64,000 nt of DNA, from NCBI RefSeq assembly GCF_036785885.1, contig NC_092322.1, positions 15,770,466-15,834,465 of the forward strand, in the 5' to 3' direction. Source of the stretch: Coffea arabica. Lineage: Eukaryota; Streptophyta; Magnoliopsida; Gentianales; Rubiaceae. The translations under genes and the position numbers were made by a program. The notes beneath the pieces were generated by a model that saw only the letters and a list, made by a program, of their open reading frames with translations, was not told the origin of the DNA and searched no databases. Shown piece by piece: positions 57,401 to 64,000 of this stretch (the stretch's first letter is position 1; each line of letters begins with the position of its first letter).

Positions 57401-58245
57401 ATCCTGCTACGATTCTATGCGATCCTGCAAAAAATTAATATGATTTGCGACTCTGCATACGATCCGGATCGATTTTGATTATCCGGATCGTAGGATCGTA
57501 CGATCCTACGATCCGGATCGCGATTTTGACAACTATGCTTGAGACTAGAAACCCATTTATTCCAAGCCCAAATTGCCAATATAGAAATATAAAGGTTGCT
57601 CCTCTAGTTTCTCAATTTGCATTCTCCAGTGATGGATAGATTTCTTGCATTTTTTTTCTACCAAATACTCAACCTGTGCCTTGTACAAAAAGGATGGAAC
57701 AAGCAAATTATTGCTAAAGGAAGCAAAAATAAGAAAATTGAGAATGCGCAGATGAACACTAGATATTTTCACCATATCAGCCACAAGGAACTAGCCAAAG
57801 TAGTAAAGTGCACATAAGTCAATGACCCGAAATAGATAATTACTGCTATTACCTATAGCAAAGAACATGCATTTGGTTGTTAAAAGCAGAACAAGATTTA
57901 CAGCAAAAGCAGAAATGAGAGCCAAACCAGTACTGCCCCTGATTCTGAAGGACATAGGCAGGACGGATGGAGATACAAATAGAATTTGGTAAAGAATGAA
58001 AACAAATGGCCATGGTCATATCAGTGCAAGAATCTCCCTGATATCTAGCTAGCGGATCATCATCAAACACTACTTCACCTATAAGATCAAACAAAACAGA
58101 ATTTGACAGTATTGAAAGAAAAAGCAACATAGTTGTGTTTCACGTCTTTAACATCATGTTGGATAATCTCAGACAAGTGTTGGTAGTGCAAATAGGGAGT
58201 TGTTTAATTGAGGAAGATGGGGAATAATTGAGAAGGAAAAGACGG
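54430..58245. other. 3' flank of CNL2, paralogous to the CNL1 flank
   Basis: Collinear with 30570-36080 apart from the SINE array, which is absent here, and the palindromic insert at 57151-57537, which is absent there. A run of 24 A's lies near 55240. I see no supportable ORF. Conserved blocks may include distal non-coding exons of CNL2. Confidence 0.55.
57151..57537. mobile_element. GATCGTACGATC-rich insert (387 bp), relative of 41134-42454
   Basis: Shares AGGATCGATTTTAGTTTCA at the left and GGATCGCGATTTTGACAAC at the right with the larger element. The left tip is clipped (starts TCGGGATCC) and no clear 8-bp duplication is left. The paralogous place after CNL1 (AGCCACTGGAGACTA near 35377) lacks it. 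It includes a 38-base perfect palindrome at 57481-57518 and a string of CGATCCTA repeats at 57350-57425. Confidence 0.75.
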
Positions 58246-58251
58246 ACTTAC
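58246..58251 (-). promoter_or_regulatory. GTAAGT splice donor after the CNL2 stop
   Basis: CTCAA|GTAAGTCCG on the minus strand, 24 bases after the stop, conserved with CNL1. It suggests an intron in the 3' UTR. Confidence 0.5.
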
Positions 58252-58274
58252 TTGAGGATTGAAGGGGACATTGA

Positions 58275-61223
58275 TTAAACTACTGGAGATTCAGCAACAA
58301 ATTGAACAAAAGGTTGTATGACACTCCCTGAACCAGGATCTTTCCATTGCAACAACTTCCACCACTCAAGCTCTTCATTCAAGATTTCAACAGCTCTAAG
58401 GGGCGGGGAGGGAGTTGGTTGTCCATCAATGCTGGAAAAGGAAAGAGGCATCCTTGCAAGATTTTTACACCCTATTACCCTAATATTCTCAATGGAATCA
58501 CAGATTATTATTCCCTCACAGATGCTCCTTAGTTTTGGCAGATGTTGTAAAGTCAACTTTTTAAGCCTTGGGAAGTTGACAAAGGTTTTAAGAGAGTGTT
58601 GGTCACCGTTACTTAGACTGGAACGTACTTTGCCCCCTTCCTTGTCAGCTATTATCTCTTCCAATCGATCACAAAACAGCAATTCAACCACTTCCAGATT
58701 TTGAAGGTGTTGCAGCAAACATGGTGTGAATATTGTCGTCATTGTATTGCACCTGCTGATGGTAATTGATTTTAGATGGCAAAAAATCCTACATGGAGGG
58801 TCAAATTCAATTTCCCATTTGAAGAGTCCAACAAAATTTGGCAACAAATGGAGACTCAAATGCTCAAGGCTTTCCAGTGGGGCCCAAGGAGATAAAATCA
58901 TCTCTCCAACTAGTTGGTCTTCAGAAGAAGACACCTTCATGATGCATTCCAGTTCAGGACAATTGTCAATTAAACACAGAGTCAAGCCTCTTCTTTGAAT
59001 ATTGAACGATGAGAAAGCAGTGGTTAAGCAGGCGCTTAGCCCATGACAATTTATTAGAGCTAGTTGTTGAATGTCCTCTGGCAGCACTATGGCACTCTTT
59101 CCTCCTCCTAGATCTATGCCACTAAGTGTCACATTGTTATTTATTTGGCATGGAACTGGAGATGGAAACCATAACAGGCTTAGACTTGGGCTCACTTCAA
59201 TACTATAAAAAATGGGAGTTTCGTAGCTCTGGCGATATCGAACAAAATGACAAAGAGTATCTATATCATAAAATCCACCTTGAAATTCTTCTAGATGTTT
59301 CAATGCTTTTAGTTCTTCTACTCTGACTTCCACATTTTCTGGAATCCGGAGGCTTTGAAGATGGGAGAGTTTGCAGATTGTACCATCTGGAATCGTCCTT
59401 AATCCTGTACTATCAATGTTTAGGCAGTTCAGATTGACCAATCTTTCCAAGCCTTCAGGCACATTCTTAATAGCAGTATGATATAGATCTAATTCCTTCA
59501 ATGCCTTGAGCCCCCCTAGTGGCGGTACAAAACTGAGTCTGTAACATTCAGATAGCAACAGTGCAATAAGGTTACTCAATTGTGAAACACTGTTTGGCAG
59601 CACTTCAAGGTCATAGTTGCGGCTTAAATCCAGAACTCGGAGGGCTCTCAACTGAGAAAAGAATGAATCAGGAATCGATCTTAAATGATTACTCGCCAAA
59701 ATCAAGCTTGAAAGTTTAGGGCACTTAGGTGATATGCCTGACGGAATTAATGATATGTTGTTATCTATCAATGAGACCTTTTCCAAATCCTCTTTCCATT
59801 CAATCTCATCTGGTATGCGTTGCAAGCATCTTCCAGATTTTACCATATACTTACTGTCAGAGTCTATCATCCTTAGTGCCACATCTCGTATCAAACAATG
59901 CATCTTGACACATTCAATTTCTCTATCATTACTTTCCAATAAGCACATCCTTTCAAGTCTTTTCAGTATCACATGGCCCTGGTCAAATAACGATAGCCTC
60001 GATCTTCTTTTATCCATGAGTCCTTCCAAAATCAACAATCTTATCAATTCATCCCTTGGAATTTTGTAGTTTTCAGGGTAGAAAGAGCAATACAAGAAGC
60101 ATTCCTTCAATCTCCGATCTCTCAAGTGATTAAAAGAGAGATGCAAGATATCAAAGAGATTGTCATTTTGCCCAACAAAAGATCCTTCCAACTCTTCTAA
60201 GACTTCCCTCCACTCATGAATGCCATGCACTCCCTTCATCCGTCCAGCAATGGTGATAATCCCGAGCGGCAGACCACCGCATCTTTGCACCATAGACTTC
60301 GCGATCTCCTTTACATCCAAAGGAAGTTCATGTGGAGGACAAAGTTTCTCCAGAAACAATGTCCAAGCTTCTTTCTCGCAAAGAGGTTCGACTTTTATTT
60401 CCTTTTGGCAACCTACTTGACGACACACTTCTAATGATCGACTGGTTACTATCAACTTGCTTCCATCTAAGCCTAAAGGAATTCCAATTTTATTTATGTC
60501 AAATGGGATCCAAACATCATCCAATATGATCACAAAATCTTCCATTCTGCTCAATGCTATGAACAATTTGGCTGCTCGTTTCCTCTCATCTTCCTCATTT
60601 GAGAGATCCACATTTACGGCTTTGGCAACACTGTCCTGTAATTTATGGATGCTGCCCTCTTGTGGGTCAGCAACCCAGTAAACTCTATCAGCGAATTTAG
60701 TTCCAATGACGAAATCCTCATAGATACGTTTTGCTAAAGTTGTTTTGCCCACCCCTCCCATACCATATATTCCAACACTTGAGATCCCATCGTTCAAAAG
60801 CCAAGCCCAGATTTCTTTCATATTTATTTCAATTGTTCGGCCTTGCCACTCTGTTTCTACTAGCAGCCCACCAGGCAAAATCTTCTCCAGAGATGCACCC
60901 TGCTTTGTAAGTTCCTTAATCATTTTATCAACATGTTGCACCATCTTCCAACGTGCATAAATATTATAAAAGCTAGTTTGCTGGGCTTGCTCTTTGAGGC
61001 ATTCAAATTCTATTTTTATATCCTCAACTACCTTAAACAACTCTTCAACTGCCCTCTTCCTTTTCTTTTGCTGGTGTGAGTGTGCACCTCGTACTCTCGT
61101 GATCATATCACCTGATCGACACGCCAAATGATCAAGTTCTTTTTGAACATGTTGCATCTTCTTCTCAAGGGAAATGTAACCATGTACTGGTCCCAAACCA
61201 AGGTCTATAAGTTTATTCGCCAT
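58275..61223 (-). CDS. CC-NB-ARC-LRR immune receptor CNL2
   Basis: An intact 982-codon paralog of CNL1, identical in architecture. Basic coiled coil 1-110; P-loop GMGGVGKTT (154-162); IILDDVW (232-238); KLIVTSRS (256-263); CGGLPLG (315-321); CFLYCSFYPENY (375-386); MHC (441-443) in place of MHD. LRRs fill about 470-980, ending VAESPVV. It differs from CNL1 in the P-loop (Gly for Ala), in RNBS-A (WVADPQEGS against WVTASQEGT), by a seven-residue gap before the MHC motif, and at scattered LRR sites that could alter recognition. The start sits after CTGGCAG|GGAACATG, a likely leader-intron acceptor. CN2 lies convergently 4.6 kb away. Function is inferred from family only. Confidence 0.95.
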   Translation of the reverse strand: MANKLIDLGLGPVHGYISLEKKMQHVQKELDHLACRSGDMITRVRGAHSHQQKKRKRAVEELFKVVEDIKIEFECLKEQAQQTSFYNIYARWKMVQHVDKMIKELTKQGASLEKILPGGLLVETEWQGRTIEINMKEIWAWLLNDGISSVGIYGMGGVGKTTLAKRIYEDFVIGTKFADRVYWVADPQEGSIHKLQDSVAKAVNVDLSNEEDERKRAAKLFIALSRMEDFVIILDDVWIPFDINKIGIPLGLDGSKLIVTSRSLEVCRQVGCQKEIKVEPLCEKEAWTLFLEKLCPPHELPLDVKEIAKSMVQRCGGLPLGIITIAGRMKGVHGIHEWREVLEELEGSFVGQNDNLFDILHLSFNHLRDRRLKECFLYCSFYPENYKIPRDELIRLLILEGLMDKRRSRLSLFDQGHVILKRLERMCLLESNDREIECVKMHCLIRDVALRMIDSDSKYMVKSGRCLQRIPDEIEWKEDLEKVSLIDNNISLIPSGISPKCPKLSSLILASNHLRSIPDSFFSQLRALRVLDLSRNYDLEVLPNSVSQLSNLIALLLSECYRLSFVPPLGGLKALKELDLYHTAIKNVPEGLERLVNLNCLNIDSTGLRTIPDGTICKLSHLQSLRIPENVEVRVEELKALKHLEEFQGGFYDIDTLCHFVRYRQSYETPIFYSIEVSPSLSLLWFPSPVPCQINNNVTLSGIDLGGGKSAIVLPEDIQQLALINCHGLSACLTTAFSSFNIQRRGLTLCLIDNCPELECIMKVSSSEDQLVGEMILSPWAPLESLEHLSLHLLPNFVGLFKWEIEFDPPCRIFCHLKSITISRCNTMTTIFTPCLLQHLQNLEVVELLFCDRLEEIIADKEGGKVRSSLSNGDQHSLKTFVNFPRLKKLTLQHLPKLRSICEGIIICDSIENIRVIGCKNLARMPLSFSSIDGQPTPSPPLRAVEILNEELEWWKLLQWKDPGSGSVIQPFVQFVAESPVV

Positions 61224-61228
61224 GTTCC

Positions 61229-62561
61229 CTGCCAGGAAAAAAAAAATTTAATTATCTTGGATTTCCAGGAATAAAGACCAAACATCAAAGGTTTTTGAGA
61301 CCCTATAAGCCTTCAGATAATTTGTATATGGAAATCATAACATCTCTCAATGAAATTGCTGACAGTGTAAAAGTGAGTCCTAGATAACAATAAATTCATT
61401 ATAAGCTTCATGGACATTATTCCTAGGCTATCTCTGGTTTTATGGTTCAAAGATTATTTTAATATAGCATTTTTACTTTTACTGATTTTACTTGTAATGT
61501 ATCTTTGACACAATGTATACACAGTCCTCATGGAAAGGTGTATTTGAACTGTTTGGATTCGAAATCCTATAGGCCAAGTTGATTGAAGTTGTCGGGATAA
61601 ATCAGGACTCTTCAGATTCAGAATCCACTGTAAGCCCAAAGGATTTTAACTGTAAAAAATAAATGGAATAATTTCTAACTCGCCACGTCATTTGATATTC
61701 CTCTCCTTGACTCTTTTTATGATTTCAATCTACATCTCATATTTCTTTACCTTCTCTTTCAGTCTATGTGTTCTCTTTCACCATTCTCACTTTTTCACAG
61801 GGAAAAAACAAAATCTCTGCTAATCATGTATAATCATCACATACAAAATAACAAATCTACCAAGAAAATTTACAGAACAAGCAGGTGTCTGAATTCTGAT
61901 TGAACCACAAGCGTCACTTCTTAGAAATTCAGCTATGGGAAGAATATGTTAGTTGTGACCTTGCGTTAACTCCACAACACTTTGTCATGTGAAAAAAAAA
62001 GAAAATCATTATTATTTATTTTTTTTCAAAATTGGTACCGGTCTTCAAGCTAGCTGTTATCTCAGGGATGTTTAGAAGAAAGGCCAGTGAGGTGTTTTGA
62101 GTATATGCCTGAACCCAAGAAGGTATTTCATGCTCCACGTGGCATGCCACATGACATAAATCCTTGCTGATTGAATCCAGTTTGAAAAAGCTCAACACTC
62201 ATTCCTTTATGCAACCTTTCAAATCACTTGCTCACCTTACCAATCAGTTGAAACACAGTCATCCTAATATTGCAATGAAGAACAGGCAAATTATTTGCAT
62301 TTAAAAAATTGGTAAAATTAACCAACAACAAAAACAAGACAGGGAACCATTACAATGAAAAATACCCCTAATCAATTCCCAACAAGAAATTAACCAACAA
62401 AAACAAAAGGCAAGAAAAAAAATGTTCAGCTTAATCTGAAATTATTCATGCTTTTTGGAAACCTAGAAATAAAAAATTCTTCGTACATTTGAATTCAAAA
62501 TCAATCAGACACAGAAAATTCATCGAAAATCATAAAACGCAAACAATAATTGTCGTATTAC
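61229..62561 (-). other. Predicted 5' UTR intron of CNL2 (1.3 kb)
   Basis: Donor TTTGAG|GTAATACG at 62562/62561 and acceptor CCTGGCAG|GGAAC at 61229/61228 match those of CNL1. The intron keeps the empty target site (61952-61959) of the hAT element found in CNL1, and lacks the block corresponding to about 41030-42800. Confidence 0.65.
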
Positions 62562-62790
62562 CTCAAATGCTGCCCTGAAAACAATTAACTGAACTCGATT
62601 TGAGAGAAGCTGGTGCCGCCTGGACAATCTGGAAGAACAGACGCAGATAAAATTTCTCCAGGAATGTGTAATGAAGTAAATACATGAGTCCGAGTTGACT
62701 CATAAGACGAAGGGCGAAGACTTTCAGGTGGGAACTCTGAAGTTAAGAGCGGCAAAATGTGAAGAAATTTCCTGCAGTTTTCTTCGAAAT
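62562..62790 (-). other. Predicted non-coding first exon of CNL2
   Basis: Strongly conserved with 43217-43450, then divergent outside. Likely leader exon plus core promoter. No TATA box is obvious. Confidence 0.55.
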
Positions 62791-63019
62791 TCTGTTGGGT
62801 AATATTGCGGTTAACCCCCTGTCGTCATAAACTTGTGTGATTTTGGCTCTTAAATTTTACTTATCCTCATTTCACCTCCTTTTTTTTTTTGGTATAAGTC
62901 CCTCTATTTATATCTATGTGATTTATAGTTTAAAATTTTGAAATTGTTTACATTTTACACCCGATGTTGTTAGATTGAAACACCTGGCTTGAACTGGAAC
63001 TTGTGAGGAAGGGAATCTC

Positions 63020-64000
63020 ATACTTATGGAAAGGAAAGGTATGGAAAGCAATCTTGAAAAAAAAAAAAAAAAAAAAAAAAAGGGAAAGGAAATGACTAAT
63101 GAGCCCGGAGGATGAAAGCGTGCAATCATCAACTTCAAAGAAATGTCCTTTATTTTGCTGAAGTGAAGGAAATTATTCTTGGAAATTTAATTGGGTTTAC
63201 CTGTTATCTTCGGGTCTTCCTTGTGTGGATGTATACAGGATTAAGCGGTTAAGCAATTTGCAAGTCATTGACCTCGGTCAATGCGTCAATGGAGATTGGA
63301 GATAATAGGAGGAAATTTCTTTCTTTTTCCCTATGAATTCGCAGGTGGGTGGAAAAAATTTGTTTAAAAAAAAAATCTTGGTAACGAAGCAAAGTGACTT
63401 TTGTAGAGAGAGAGAGAGATTATATGTGTGTGCATACACACGCACATTTTGAAGGTAAATTTGTAGGTTTCTTTTTAAACTTTTTCCGTTTAAATTCGGG
63501 AGGGAGGAATTTAAGAAACGAGAAAGAAGATGAAAGGGATTTGAACCCAATAACTCTAAGGATGCGTTTGATAAAGTTGAAATTCAAAAACTGAGATCTG
63601 AAATTTGAAGTCTAAATCCATTAAATTATTGAATTATTAAATACTAAATAAGATACATTTGAGTGTATGTTACATTAAGTGATAAGTAAACAGTTTACAT
63701 TTATTTTTGAGAGCAAATTTTGTCTTGACAAGCATTAGTTGAATGGATCACGGTCTCATAAATTGAGTTATTGTCTAGTTCAAGTCTGTTGTTTAATTCT
63801 TATAATATCTAGTTTAAACTAACACAATTTTGGTATAAAATTTGAATTCTTTTTATAACTTATACAACTAAGTTTCTATAAAAATCACTATTACATCAAA
63901 ATTGAAATTGTATGAGTTTATACCTTATGTTATTAGATTGACACAATTGGTTTGAGTTGGAACTTGTGAGGCCCCAAATTCCTACTTGAATTCTACAAGC
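63020..64000 (+). repeat. Start of a third module's upstream repeat (cut by window end)
   Basis: Shares AAGGGAAAGGAAATGACTAATGAGCC-type start, CTTCAAAGAAATGTCC, GATTAAGCGGTTAAGC, a GA run (63406-63418) and CATTTTGAAGGTAAAT with 46690 onward. It includes a Tourist-like insertion at 63558 at the same site. It predicts another CN gene on the plus strand beyond the window. Confidence 0.75.

Noticed and set aside
1..64000. CRISPR arrays, operons or bacterial-type genes
   Set aside because: The content is plainly plant nuclear. Direct repeats found here are microsatellites, SINE arrays, the leader array or segmental duplications.

Overview
The window is nuclear DNA of a flowering plant. Most of it is AT-rich, with intronless or single-coding-exon plant genes, two CC-NB-ARC-LRR (CNL) immune receptors, a GeBP-type transcription factor, Copia, Mutator, hAT and Tourist-like transposons, and tRNA-derived SINEs. 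The style of the genes and repeats suits an asterid dicot such as coffee, but I cannot prove the species from sequence alone. Coding starts were chosen as plant ATG codons.

Layout. (1) 1-9.4 kb is a nest of old transposons: a clipped GC-rich repeat at the left edge, an outer inverted-repeat element (about 1.04-8.46 kb) enclosing a Mutator-like element (2010-7695) with a decayed MuDR-type transposase, which itself holds a 1.74 kb solo LTR (5435-7173). A foldback element follows (about 8.55-9.37 kb). (2) 9960-11195 is the one ordinary housekeeping-type gene, a GeBP/STOREKEEPER-like transcription regulator. 11.2-16.1 kb shows no supportable gene. (3) From about 17 kb to the right end the window is an NLR cluster built from repeated modules. 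Each module has a plus-strand LRR-less CC-NB-ARC gene (CN) that converges on a minus-strand full CNL. Module I: CN1 pseudogene (18.3-19.6 kb, scrambled by an inversion) and CNL1 (36106-39078). Module II: CN2 (52185-53660) and CNL2 (58275-61223). The upstream repeat of a third module starts near 63.0 kb. (4) Module I is inflated by two recent Copia retrotransposons inserted head to head (19777-25093 and 25239-30556), by a tandem array combining local sequence with a SINE (31.56-33.6 kb), and by two hAT-like elements inside the CNL1 5' UTR intron.

How the parts fit. CNL1 and CNL2 are close paralogs with an intact P-loop and kinase 2, but with MHC in place of MHD. CN2 has a P-loop, a non-canonical kinase 2 (LDG) and MHP, and stops before the LRR. 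Repeated linkage of a CN and a CNL gene suggests, without proving, that they work together or regulate one another in pathogen sensing. Both CNLs appear to share a 5' UTR intron whose acceptor lies a few bases before the ATG, and a GTAAGT donor just after the stop. Paralogous empty sites between modules date several transposon insertions to after the duplication.
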